Below the pieces are notes generated by a model. That model ran no database searches, was not told the DNA's origin, and saw only the letters and a program-made list of their open reading frames with translations. From positions 1 through 32,402 of the forward strand of contig CAUJJX010000143.1 of the NCBI GenBank assembly GCA_963205165.1: a stretch of DNA of 32,402 nt, in the 5' to 3' direction. Shown here in pieces: positions 23,168 to 31,900 of the stretch (position 1 is its first letter; each line of letters opens with the position of its first letter). A program made the position numbers and the translations under genes. This DNA comes from Pseudomonadota bacterium. Its GTDB lineage: Bacteria; Pseudomonadota; Gammaproteobacteria; Burkholderiales; Ga0077523.

Positions 23168-23971
23168 TCAGCGCAGCCCGAGGACGTCCTGCATGTCGAA
23201 TAGGCCGTCCGGCTTCGCGGCCAGAAAACGCGCCGCGCGGAGCGCGCCCTGCGCGAACGTGGCCCGACTCGATGCCTTGTGCGTCAGTTCGATGCGTTCA
23301 CCGATGCCTGCGAACAGCACCGTGTGATCGCCCACGACGTCGCCGCCGCGCACCGTCGCGAAACCGATGGTCTGCGGATCGCGTTCGCCGGTCACGCCTT
23401 CGCGACCGTAGACGGCGCAGGTCGCGAGGTCCCGGCCGAGCGCACTGGCGGCAACTTCGCCGAGTCGCAGCGCTGTCCCGCTCGGGGCGTCGACCTTGTG
23501 ACGATGGTGCGATTCCATGATCTCGACGTCGTAGCCGTCACCGAGCGTCCGGGCGGCGAGATCGACGAGCCGCAGCAGCACGGTCACGCCGACGCTGAAA
23601 TTGGGCGCCATCACCATCCCGACGCTTCTCGAGATCTCGTTCAGCCGCGCCTTCTCTGCGTCGGAGAACCCGGTCGTCCCGACGACCAGCCGGACCCCGT
23701 GCCGCAGACACGCCTCGGCGTGGATCATCGTGGCCACGGGGCGGGTGAAATCGATCAGGACATCGGCGCCGGCGAGCGCTTCGTCGATGTCGGACCCGAT
23801 GGCCACGCCGCACGGGCCGCCGGAATACTCGCCGGCGTCACGCCCGATGGCGGGACTCTCGGGATGCTCCAGGGCGGCATGGAGCCGCTGCTCCGGGAGA
23901 TCCGCGAGCGTCTCGATGAGCACACGCCCCATCCTGCCGGAACTCCCGGCGATCACGACCTTCTGCTTCAA
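23168..23971 (-). CDS. dapB: 4-hydroxy-tetrahydrodipicolinate reductase, TTG start
   Basis: NAD(P)H-dependent step in diaminopimelate and lysine synthesis. I start it at the TTG at 23971 ([15 protein letters not shown]): GAGG at 23980-23983 is 8 bases upstream, and the nucleotide-binding motif G9-x2-G12-x2-G15 then sits at the normal place near the N-terminus. This gives 267 residues. A start at 24022 would run into bamE. The catalytic signature [15 protein letters not shown] is present, as is the GTTGFS hinge. The ribosome site overlaps the bamE TGA, so translation is likely coupled to bamE. Confidence 0.95.
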   Translation of the reverse strand: MKQKVVIAGSSGRMGRVLIETLADLPEQRLHAALEHPESPAIGRDAGEYSGGPCGVAIGSDIDEALAGADVLIDFTRPVATMIHAEACLRHGVRLVVGTTGFSDAEKARLNEISRSVGMVMAPNFSVGVTVLLRLVDLAARTLGDGYDVEIMESHHRHKVDAPSGTALRLGEVAASALGRDLATCAVYGREGVTGERDPQTIGFATVRGGDVVGDHTVLFAGIGERIELTHKASSRATFAQGALRAARFLAAKPDGLFDMQDVLGLR

Positions 23972-23981
23972 TCGGGAATCC

Positions 23982-24374
23982 TCATGGCTTGGACCTGGCG
24001 TCGGCCGGCGCGGCAGGTGCACCCTCGACGAGCCCCGGCGCTGCCTTCACGTCGCCGACGATCTTCTGCAACTTGTCGTCCGAGAAGACGAGCGTGAGGA
24101 CCCGCTGCTCGCGGGGATTGCCCGCCTTGTCGAACTTGTAGAAGTAGTCCCAGCGATCGGGGTGGAAGGTGTCCACGACGACCGGCGTGCCGAGCACGAA
24201 CTTCACCTGGGAGCGGGACATCTCGGGCTTGAGCTTCGCCAGCATCTCCTGCGTGACGACGTTGCCCTGCTGGATGTCGATGCGATAGGGCGAGACCTTG
24301 CAGGACGCCAACATCACGCATGCACACGCCATCGCGACCACGGCGCGCGCCGCGTTCCACCACTGTCCTCTCAT
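23982..24374 (-). CDS. bamE: outer membrane protein assembly factor BamE
   Basis: Small outer-membrane lipoprotein of the BAM complex that inserts beta-barrel proteins. From the ATG at 24374 the product has 130 residues with a lipoprotein signal peptide and lipobox L22-A-S-C25; the mature chain begins [14 protein letters not shown]. The family pattern continues with [19 protein letters not shown] and the WDYFYKF region. A GTG at 24386 would add four residues; neither start has a strong ribosome site. The C-terminus is Ala/Pro-rich. It is divergent from fur, a common pairing in proteobacteria, and upstream of dapB. Confidence 0.92.
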   Translation of the reverse strand: MRGQWWNAARAVVAMACACVMLASCKVSPYRIDIQQGNVVTQEMLAKLKPEMSRSQVKFVLGTPVVVDTFHPDRWDYFYKFDKAGNPREQRVLTLVFSDDKLQKIVGDVKAAPGLVEGAPAAPADARSKP

Positions 24375-24376
24375 TG

Positions 24377-24405
24377 TTCTCAGCACCTGGGAAAGACTCT
24401 ATGAT
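24377..24405 (+). promoter_or_regulatory. candidate fur promoter
   Basis: TTCTCA (24377-24382, 4/6) and TATGAT (24400-24405, 5/6) are spaced 17 bases apart on the plus strand. The complementary strand reads TATCAT (24401-24406), a good -10 for bamE, so the two promoters may overlap. TGATAAC here matches one heptamer of a Fur box (6/7), but no second half-site is visible. Confidence 0.5.
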
Positions 24406-24420
24406 AACCAAGGAGCTGCG

Positions 24421-24564
24421 ATGCCGGTCGACGACGATCACCGATCGCGCCAGACCAGCGCTCCGCGCCACACCACCGCCCCACCCTGTCCGGTCACCCC
24501 ATGTCCCAGCGCTCCCCGAACGATCTCAAGACCATCGGCCTCAAGGCCACGCTGCCCCGGCTGA
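24421..24564 (+). CDS. possible upstream ORF overlapping fur (uof-like)
   Basis: An ATG at 24421 is preceded by AAGGAG five bases upstream, the strongest ribosome site near fur. It opens a 47-codon frame ([16 protein letters not shown]...) that runs out of frame through the fur start at 24501 and stops 61 bases inside fur. The peptide is Arg/Pro/Ser-rich and shows no recognisable domain. E. coli has a translated ORF, uof, upstream of fur whose translation controls fur; here only the position and ribosome site suggest a parallel. It could be chance in GC-rich DNA. Confidence 0.3.
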   Translation: MPVDDDHRSRQTSAPRHTTAPPCPVTPCPSAPRTISRPSASRPRCPG

Positions 24565-24974
24565 AGATCCTCAATCTGTTCGAGAACAGCGACGAGCGCC
24601 ACCTGACCGCCGAGGACGTCTACAAGATCCTGCTGGCCGAAGGCATGGACATCGGCCTCGCGACCATCTACCGGGTACTCACGCAGTTCGAGCAGGCCGG
24701 CCTGCTGTCGCGGCATCACTTCGAGAGCGGGAAGGCCGTCTTCGAACTGAACGAGGGCGGCCATCACGACCACCTCGTCTGCCTGCAGTGCGGCCACGTC
24801 GAGGAGTTCTTCGACGCCGAGATCGAGAAGCGCCAGGTCGCCATCGCGAGCGAGCGCGGGTTCTCGATCCACGAACACTCGCTGCAGCTCTACGGCTACT
24901 GCCATCGTCCGCAGTGCCCGAACCGCAAGCCGGGCGGACGCGCGCAGACCGAACACCCGTCGGCCGAGGGTTGA
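24501..24974 (+). CDS. fur: ferric uptake regulator Fur
   Basis: Iron-responsive repressor of iron uptake genes. The 157 residues have the N-terminal winged helix (about 1-85, including the recognition segment [17 protein letters not shown]) and a C-terminal dimer domain. Metal ligand candidates are H34, E82, H88-H89, D90 and H91, the zinc pair C94-C97 (CLQC), H124, and C134 with C139. The ATG at 24501 has no ribosome site in front (CACCCC), which is odd for a regulator gene. It diverges from bamE and converges on recN, 26 bases away. Confidence 0.96.
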   Translation: MSQRSPNDLKTIGLKATLPRLKILNLFENSDERHLTAEDVYKILLAEGMDIGLATIYRVLTQFEQAGLLSRHHFESGKAVFELNEGGHHDHLVCLQCGHVEEFFDAEIEKRQVAIASERGFSIHEHSLQLYGYCHRPQCPNRKPGGRAQTEHPSAEG

Positions 24975-25000
24975 GGTCCGGGGGCTCGCCCCGCGACCCG

Positions 25001-26686
25001 TTACCTGCCGCGACGCCCCACAGGCTTCGCGTTCGAATCCAGCATCTCCGCCGCGTGCTCGCGTGTCTTCGTGGTGATCTCGACCCCGCCGAGCATCCGC
25101 GCGATCTCCTCGACACGAGCCTCCGGCGCAAGCGCCTCGACCGTCGACAGCGTCACGCCATCGACCACACGCTTCGCGACACGCCAGTGATGATCGGCCG
25201 CCGCGGCCACCTGCGGCAGGTGCGTGATGCAGAGCGTCTGGCGCCCTTCGCCGAGTGCCTCGAGCATCCGCCCGACGATCTCCGCGACGCCGCCGCCGAT
25301 GCCCGAATCGACCTCGTCGAACACCAGTGTGGGGACGGGCGCCACGCGGCTCGTCACCGTCTGGATCGCGAGCGACAGCCGCGCGAGTTCGCCGCCCGAC
25401 GCCACGCGTGACACCGGCGCCAGCAGGCCGCCCGCGTGGCCCGCCATCCGGAATTCCACCTGCTCGCGCCCGACCGCCGCCGGCTCGGCCACCGGCACGA
25501 GCACCACATCGAACCGACCACCCGCCATCGCGAGCGACTGCATCGACGCCGTGACGGCTTCGCCGAGTTCCTGCGCAGCCCGCCGCCGTTCGCGCGTGAG
25601 CACCGCTGCGATCTTGTCGAAGTCGCGCAGCGCATCGTCGACCTGCCGCGCGAGCGCTGCGGGATCGCTCGACGCCTCGAGTTTCGCAAGACGACCTTCG
25701 AATTCCGCGAGACGTTCCGGCAATGCTTCGGGCGGGACGCGGTACTTGCGGGCGAGCGTCACGACAGCATCGAGCCGTGCCTCGACCTGACGCAGCCGCG
25801 CGGGGTCCAGATCGAGCCGCTGCCGGTAGTGGCGCAGCGCGTGGACCGTTTCCTTCAGCTGGATCTCGGCGGGCTCGAGCACTTCGAGGACCTCGCCGAG
25901 CGACGGATCGTGCTGCGCGAGCTGCCGCACCCGTGACACCGTCGCGCTCACGATCCCGAGGCAGGCGTTGTCACCTTCCGAGAGCGCTTCGAGACTCGCC
26001 TCCGCGCCCTCGATGAGCGCGGCCGCATGGGCGAGCCGACCGTGGTCGGACTGCAGCACCTGCCACTCGTCGACCGTGAGGCCCAGCTGCACCAGTTCGC
26101 GGACCTGCCACTCGACGCGCTCGCGCTCTTCCGCCATCGCGGCCGACTGCGACTGCGCGGCGTCGAACGCGTCGATCGCAGTGCGCCAGCGTCGATGGGC
26201 CGCGGCGACGTCCGCGACGAGCGCGCCCGCGCCGGCGAATCCGTCGAGCAGTGCGCGCTGTTCCGCGGGACGCATCAGCGACTGGTGTTCGTGCTGACCG
26301 TGGATGTCGACGAGTCGCTCGCCGATCTCGCGCAGTTGCGTCGCGGTGCACGGACGTCCGTTCACGTAGGCGCGCGAACGTCCGCCGGCATCGATCACGC
26401 GACGGAGCAGGCATTCGCCGTCGTCGCCCGCGAGGTCGAGTTCGGCCAGCAGCGCCGACACTGCGGGGAGATCAGACAGATCGAACTCCGCGGCCACTTC
26501 GGCGCGTTCTCGGCCCGCGCGGACGACACCCGCATCGGCGCGCCCACCGAGGACGAGCAGCAGTGCATCGACCAGGATCGACTTGCCGGCGCCGGTCTCG
26601 CCGGTGAGCACGGCAAAGCCCGGCGCGAATTCGAGCCGGAGCCGATCGACGATCACGAAATCCTGGATGTTCAGCGCGAGGAGCAT
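25001..26686 (-). CDS. recN: DNA repair protein RecN
   Basis: SMC-like ATPase acting in double-strand break repair. I start it at the ATG at 26686 (MLLALNIQDFVIVDRLRLEF), which gives 561 residues and matches the family N-terminus. The frame is open to 26902 but that part overlaps nadK. Walker A GETGAGKS is at 29-36, long coiled-coil arms fill the middle, the signature is VASGGELARLSLA, and Walker B is PTLVFDEVDSGIGG near the C-terminus. It lies 40 bases after nadK and is likely co-transcribed with it. The ribosome site is weak. Confidence 0.95.
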   Translation of the reverse strand: MLLALNIQDFVIVDRLRLEFAPGFAVLTGETGAGKSILVDALLLVLGGRADAGVVRAGRERAEVAAEFDLSDLPAVSALLAELDLAGDDGECLLRRVIDAGGRSRAYVNGRPCTATQLREIGERLVDIHGQHEHQSLMRPAEQRALLDGFAGAGALVADVAAAHRRWRTAIDAFDAAQSQSAAMAEERERVEWQVRELVQLGLTVDEWQVLQSDHGRLAHAAALIEGAEASLEALSEGDNACLGIVSATVSRVRQLAQHDPSLGEVLEVLEPAEIQLKETVHALRHYRQRLDLDPARLRQVEARLDAVVTLARKYRVPPEALPERLAEFEGRLAKLEASSDPAALARQVDDALRDFDKIAAVLTRERRRAAQELGEAVTASMQSLAMAGGRFDVVLVPVAEPAAVGREQVEFRMAGHAGGLLAPVSRVASGGELARLSLAIQTVTSRVAPVPTLVFDEVDSGIGGGVAEIVGRMLEALGEGRQTLCITHLPQVAAAADHHWRVAKRVVDGVTLSTVEALAPEARVEEIARMLGGVEITTKTREHAAEMLDSNAKPVGRRGR

Positions 26687-26726
26687 GGGTGAATCGAGAT
26701 TCTGGTCCGCGGAGAGGCGGCCGCGC

Positions 26727-27602
26727 CTACCGTCCCGGTCGCTCGGTCCAGTGCAGCTTGCCGCGGAGCATGTGATAGAAATCGTGGGCGACCGGATGGA
26801 GCAGGCGGATCTGGTCGGAGCAGCGCCGCACGAGGATGCGGTCGCCTTCCTTGAGGTCGCAGTGGGAATGGCTGTCGAAGTGCGCGCGTGCGTCCGCGGC
26901 ATCGACGACCAGGATCTCTACCGTCGAGTCGGCCGACACGATGATCGGCCGGTTCGACAGCGTGTGCGGACACACCGGCACGAGCGACAACACCGACAGC
27001 GACGGATGCACGATCGGGCCGCCGGCCGACAGCGCATACGCAGTCGAACCGGTGGGCGACGCGACGATGAGACCGTCGGCCCGCAACTCGTAGACGAACT
27101 GTCCGTCGACGCGCACCTCCAGATCGATCAACCCGCCGTCCGCGCCCTTCTGGACGCCGACGTCGTTGAACGCCACGACGTCCATCACGCGGAGATGTTC
27201 GCGCCGCACCTCGGCCTGAAGCAGCATGCGTTTCTCGGTCACGTACTGGCCGTCGAGGATCGCGCCGACGGTGTCCTGCATGGTGTCGACCGAGACGTCG
27301 GTGAGAAAGCCGAGCCGCCCCATGTTCACGCCGACGAGCGGCACGTCGAACGGTGCGAGCGTGCGTGCGATGTTGAGCATCGTGCCGTCGCCGCCGATCA
27401 CGATCGCGAGATCGGCCTGGCGACCGATGCCTTCCAGCGGGAGCACGAGCCGGCGGTGATCGCCGACATGCACGGCCGTCAGCGGATCGATGACCACCGA
27501 GAGCCCGCGGCCCTCGAGAAACGCGGCGAGCTCCAGCAGCGGTTCCGCGATCTCCGGGCTCTTGTACTTGCCGATCAGCGCGACGGTGCGGATGGTGTTC
27601 AT
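26727..27602 (-). CDS. nadK: NAD kinase
   Basis: Phosphorylates NAD to NADP. I start it at the ATG at 27602 (MNTIRTVALIGKYKSPE), giving 291 residues; upstream codons in the frame are not conserved-looking and cover the promoter. The motif GGDGT (70-74, catalytic D72) is followed by VNMGRLGFLTD, NDVG and the NAD-binding SPTGSTAYALSAGGPIV. There is no Shine-Dalgarno sequence, and a -10 element ends 7 bases before the ATG, so the mRNA may be leaderless. It is divergent from hrcA and upstream of recN. Confidence 0.96.
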   Translation of the reverse strand: MNTIRTVALIGKYKSPEIAEPLLELAAFLEGRGLSVVIDPLTAVHVGDHRRLVLPLEGIGRQADLAIVIGGDGTMLNIARTLAPFDVPLVGVNMGRLGFLTDVSVDTMQDTVGAILDGQYVTEKRMLLQAEVRREHLRVMDVVAFNDVGVQKGADGGLIDLEVRVDGQFVYELRADGLIVASPTGSTAYALSAGGPIVHPSLSVLSLVPVCPHTLSNRPIIVSADSTVEILVVDAADARAHFDSHSHCDLKEGDRILVRRCSDQIRLLHPVAHDFYHMLRGKLHWTERPGR

Positions 27603-27609
27603 CCGGCCG

Positions 27610-27618
27610 ATTAAAGCA
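27610..27618 (-). promoter_or_regulatory. extended -10 promoter of nadK
   Basis: The minus strand reads TGC-TTTAAT, matching the extended -10 pattern TGn-TATAAT in all but one base. No -35 match is visible, which is normal for extended -10 promoters. The transcript start would fall within a base or two of the nadK ATG. Confidence 0.6.
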
Positions 27619-27703
27619 CACTTCCCCCGCGCGACGACCCTGCCGGACACACCCCGCCGCGAGGTGCTGCCGCAATGCCTCACGACCCGCCGGGGTCCTG
27701 ACT

Positions 27704-27709
27704 TAGAAT
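27704..27709 (+). promoter_or_regulatory. candidate -10 element of hrcA
   Basis: TAGAAT (5/6 to TATAAT) ends 9 bases before the hrcA ATG. No good -35 is seen. If used, the hrcA message would have a leader of about three bases or none, which fits the lack of any ribosome site. Confidence 0.45.
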
Positions 27710-27718
27710 CGACGCACC

Positions 27719-28741
27719 ATGCTGAACGAACGCGCACAGATCCTTCTCAAGACCCTCGTCGAACGCTACATCGAGGACGGCGAACCGGTCGGTTCCCGTG
27801 CACTCGCGAAGTTCTCCGGGCTCGATCTTTCGCCCGCCAGCATCCGCAACATCATGGCCGACCTCGAGGAGATGGGGTACATCGCGAGCCCCCACACGTC
27901 GGCCGGCCGCATCCCCACGTCGAAGGGCTATCGCGTCTTCGTCGACACGCTGCTCACCGTGAAGCCACTCGCGGCCGTCGAGATCAGCCATCTCGAGGGC
28001 CAGCTCCAGATCGAGAACACCCAGAAACTCGTCACGTCGGCGTCGCACCTGCTGTCCGACCTCACGCGCTTCGCGGGCGTCGTGATGGCGCCACGGCGAC
28101 GCAGTCCGGCATTCCGGCACATCGAGTTCCTGCGTCTCTCCGAGAACCGCATCCTGCTCATCCTCGTGACGCCCGAGGGCGACGTGCAGAACCGGATCCT
28201 CGTGACCGATCGCCCGTACACGGCATCGCAGCTGACCGAGGCCGCGAACTTCATCAACCAGAACTACGCCGGCCTCGACCTCGAGGAGATCAACCGGCAT
28301 CTGAAGGCCGAGCTGCGCAAGCTCCACGAGGACATCTCGCAACTCATGACGCGTGCGCTCGAAGCGGGTTCGGAGTCCATGCAGGAACGCTCGTCCGACT
28401 ACGTGATCTCCGGCGAGCGGCATCTGCTCGACGTCGCCGATCTCTCGACGAACATGGACAGCCTGCGCCGCCTCTTCGCGCTGTTCGATCAGAAGACGGG
28501 CTTCCTGCAGCTCCTCGAACTCTCGAGCCACGCGCAGGGCGTGAAGATCTTCATCGGCGGGGAATCCGGCCTCGTGCCGCTCGACGAATGCAGCGTCGTG
28601 ACGGCGCCCTACGAGGTCAACGGCCAGGTCGTCGGCACCGTCGGCGTCATCGGACCCACGCGCATGGCCTACGAGCGCGTGATCCCGATCGTCGACATCA
28701 CCGCGAAGCTGCTGTCGAGCGCGCTGTCGCAGCAGCAGTGA
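27719..28741 (+). CDS. hrcA: heat-inducible transcription repressor HrcA
   Basis: Repressor of chaperone operons that binds CIRCE elements and is kept active by GroEL. The 340 residues begin [20 protein letters not shown] with the N-terminal winged helix (about 1-75, containing [31 protein letters not shown] and the [12 protein letters not shown] wing), followed by the GAF-like dimer domain with FIGGES and the C-terminal segment [18 protein letters not shown]. It is intact. grpE, dnaK and dnaJ are not next to it. I see no CIRCE sequence in the window, so it is not visibly autoregulated here. Confidence 0.96.
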   Translation: MLNERAQILLKTLVERYIEDGEPVGSRALAKFSGLDLSPASIRNIMADLEEMGYIASPHTSAGRIPTSKGYRVFVDTLLTVKPLAAVEISHLEGQLQIENTQKLVTSASHLLSDLTRFAGVVMAPRRRSPAFRHIEFLRLSENRILLILVTPEGDVQNRILVTDRPYTASQLTEAANFINQNYAGLDLEEINRHLKAELRKLHEDISQLMTRALEAGSESMQERSSDYVISGERHLLDVADLSTNMDSLRRLFALFDQKTGFLQLLELSSHAQGVKIFIGGESGLVPLDECSVVTAPYEVNGQVVGTVGVIGPTRMAYERVIPIVDITAKLLSSALSQQQ

Positions 28742-28911
28742 GCGCGGGGCGGTAGCGCGCCGCGACCGCCGCGGCGCTTCTCGATCGCACGTGTCACGGC
28801 ATCCCGGCGGACCCTCGCGCCGCGACGGTCATCGTCACCGAGCACCCGGCGCCGCCTCGCGGCGATCACCGGCCTTCATCGACATGACGACACGACGCCC
28901 GTGACCCGCCG

Positions 28912-28944
28912 CGACGCATCCGGCCACACGCACCGGATGCGTCG
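28912..28944. terminator. inverted repeat between hrcA and the giant gene
   Basis: CGACGCATCCGG and CCGGATGCGTCG form a perfect 12-bp stem around a 9-base loop, 18 bases after the giant gene's stop codon. Neither strand has a T run after it, so it is a terminator-like or mRNA-end hairpin rather than a classic intrinsic terminator. It lies in the 220-base gap 28742-28961, which holds nothing else I can recognise. Confidence 0.55.
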
Positions 28945-28961
28945 TCGCATCAGCCAACCAA

Positions 28962-31900
28962 CTACCGCACGACCTTGGCCGCCAGCGCCCGAAGCAGGCC
29001 GGCACCCGCGGGAGCCGGCGGCACGGGCATCTGTCCGATCCGCTTGCCGAGGTCCTTCGCCCACGACGCCTCGCTCCACGGAACCGTCGGCGCGGACGGT
29101 GTCACCGGCGTGGCGACGAGCGGCACGGTCGGCAGGTTCGCGTCCCAGTTCACGAGCGACGCACGCGGCGTTTCGGTCGTGCCGACGGGCGCGGCCGGCG
29201 CCGGGGCGGCAGGCAGTTTCCGCGCGGCCGTGGCAGGTGTGGGTGCCGCCGGCACCGTGACCGGCGCGGACACCGGTTCCGACACCGACATCGCCGCGAC
29301 CATCGGCGCCGGGGCCGGCACCGGGATCGCCGGCATCTCGGCGCGCGGCGTCCCGTTGACGAAGCTCTGGAAGCGGTTCGCGTCGAGGCTGTTGAACCGT
29401 CCGTCGCCCGTGAAGTCGGCGATCACGAGCGGATCGGTGTTGCGATACGCCGCGAACCCGCTGTCGTTGCCGACGATCACGCGCTGCAGTTTCTGCACAT
29501 CGGCCATCGTGTAGGCGCGATCGCCGTCGGCGTCCATGAAGTAGCCGACCTGGTGGATCGCGTCGTCGCCCTGAACGCCGATCGGCTGATCGGCAGCGTC
29601 GCGCAGCTGCACGTTGCGCAGGTCGAGGACCTGGCTCGCGCCATATGTCGCACCCGTCGGCACGTGCGTCACGAGATCGAGCGGTGTCACGGCCCCTGCC
29701 ACGAGCGGCGCGTCGAACACGACCTCGATGCGCTCGCCACCCGCGATCGCGGTGCGCGTCACGACGCCCGTGATCCCGCTGGCGAGCTGCACCGACTGGA
29801 GCTGCAGCAGCGCCGCGTCGAACGCGAGCTCGAACACGAGCCGCTTCGCGCCGGCACCGTCGGACAACCGCAGCGGCAGGTGCAGCCCGCCCGCGATGTT
29901 GTTCGGCACGACGACGTCCTGGCCGGGGCCGCGGGTGAAGTCACCCATCGACAGGATGCGGTCGGTGCTCGGCGCGACGATGAACCCGAACGACGCATCG
30001 TCGCCCGTCACGCCATCGCTGTTTCCGTCGAGCAGGCCGCCCGCGCTGTTGCGCACGCCCGCGCCACGCAGCGTCAGCGTGTAGCTGTCCGCCGCGAGTA
30101 CAGCCCCCGTCTTCACGAACGTCACGCCGAGGCCGTCGGCATCGACGACCATCGAGCCGCGCACGGCACCGGTCGCGGCACCGCGCAGCGTCAGGTCGGC
30201 GGGACCGAACGTGTTCGACGCGTCGTAGAGATTGAGCGTCGCCGGATCGAGTGCACGGTTGAACCGCACGTTGACGCCGCTCGTGCCCTGCGTGATGCCG
30301 GTGACGCGCAGCGTGCGTTCCTGGACATCGATCGTGACGAGCCCCTCGTCGCTGCCGCCGGCACCGTCGCTCACCGTGTAACGGAAGCTGTCGGCGCCCG
30401 CGTATCCGGCGCGCGGTGTGTACGTGAAGCTGCCGTCCGCCGCGACGACGACCGTGCCGCCCTGCGTGCTGACCGCATCGAACGCCGTCACCGACAGCGG
30501 ACCGCCGTCGATGTCGCCGTCGTTCGATAGCACGCCCTGCGCCGCAGCGACGACGAGCGTCTCGCCCTGGCCGCCGGTGTGCGCATCGTCGTCCGCGACG
30601 GGCGCATCGTTGCGCGGCGCGACGTCGATCGTGACGGTCGCGAAGGTGCTCGTGTCCGGGCCATCCGCGACGAAGCCCGAGGGCTCCAGCGGACAACCGC
30701 AGTCGAGCTCGTCGTCGCCCGTGTCGGTGACCGCGAACGTGAAGGTGTCGGTGCCCGCGAAGTTCGCGTCGGGCGTGTAGGTGAAGCTGCCGTCGGCGTT
30801 CAGCACGAGCACACCGTGGAGCGGCCCCGTGCCGCGCGAGTAGACGAGCTCGCCCGCAGACGTCTCGACGTCGCTGCCGCCGAGCTGACCGGACAGCGCG
30901 GTGTCCTCGATGGCGTCGAAGTCCGCGTCGTCCGCGACGGGCACGTCGTTCACCGGCCGCACCTTCAGCGACACGGTGCCCACTGCGCTCGCCTCGCCGT
31001 CGCTCACGCGGAACGTGAAGCTGTCGTTGCCGCGCACGTTCGCAGCCGGCGTGAAGGTCACACGCCTCGTCGCCGGGTCGATCGCGGAAAGCGAGCCGCG
31101 CAGCGGGCCGGATTCGATCGTGAAGGTCAGTGCATCGCCATCGGCATCGTTGCCGCCGAGCGTGATCACGACACTGCCGTCCTCGTCGACGAAGACGGTC
31201 TGCGACTGCGGCACCGGCGCCGTGTTGGGCGCGACGACGAACACGCCGATCGGCGCGGCGGCATACGTGCCGTCCTCGTCGGTGGCGGTGGCGGAGATCG
31301 AGTAGCTCGCACCGCCGGCGAAGTAGACGTGATCGACGCTCGTCGTGCCGCCTGCGACCGTCTCGGTGAAACCGTCGCCCCAGTTGATGTCCCACGAGGC
31401 GATCGCGTCGACGCCCGGATCGGACGCCGCGAGGTTCAGCGTGAACGGCGTGCCCTGGTCGACGTTCGCGGCGCCCGAGAGCACCAGCGTCGGCGCGACG
31501 TTCTGGACCGTGACCTGGAACGAGACGGTGTCGAAGGCCGCGGGCGATCCGGCGTCGGTCGCACGAGCCGTGACGTCCACGACCGCGACGCCATCCGCCG
31601 GCGTCCACGTGACGAGACCCGTGTCCGCATCGATCGACATGCCCGCGGGCGCGTCGTCGAGACTCCAGACGAGCGCCTGGCCTTCGGGGTCGGTCGCCGA
31701 GAGATCGACCAGCAGCGGCGAGCCTTCGAGCACCACCTGGTCGTCCACGGACGCGATGACCGGTTCGTCGTTCACTGCGGTGATCGTGAGGCTCACCGTG
31801 GCAGGCGCCGACGTCAGCGCATTCGCCGGCGTGCCGTCGGGGTCGCCGCGATCGGTCACGGTGTACGTGAAGCTGTCGGTGCCGACGTAGTTCGCGCCGG

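Noticed and set aside
24401-24419. A full Fur box in front of fur
   Set aside because: Only one heptamer (TGATAAC) matches; the inverted partner is missing.
24975-25000. A small GC hairpin between fur and recN as an intrinsic terminator
   Set aside because: The stem is only 4-5 bp and no T run follows on either strand.
26687-26902. 72-residue N-terminal extension of RecN
   Set aside because: It overlaps nadK and is low-complexity; RecN proteins start at the MLLALNIQDF-type sequence.
27603-27718. A CIRCE element controlling hrcA
   Set aside because: No TTAGCACTC-N9-GAGTGCTAA-like inverted repeat is present in the gap.
30418-30794. Short near-identical DNA repeats (about 20 bases at 30418 and 30775) as a possible CRISPR or mobile repeat
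   Set aside because: They encode the same GSFTYTP motif in successive tandem domains and are explained by the protein repeats.
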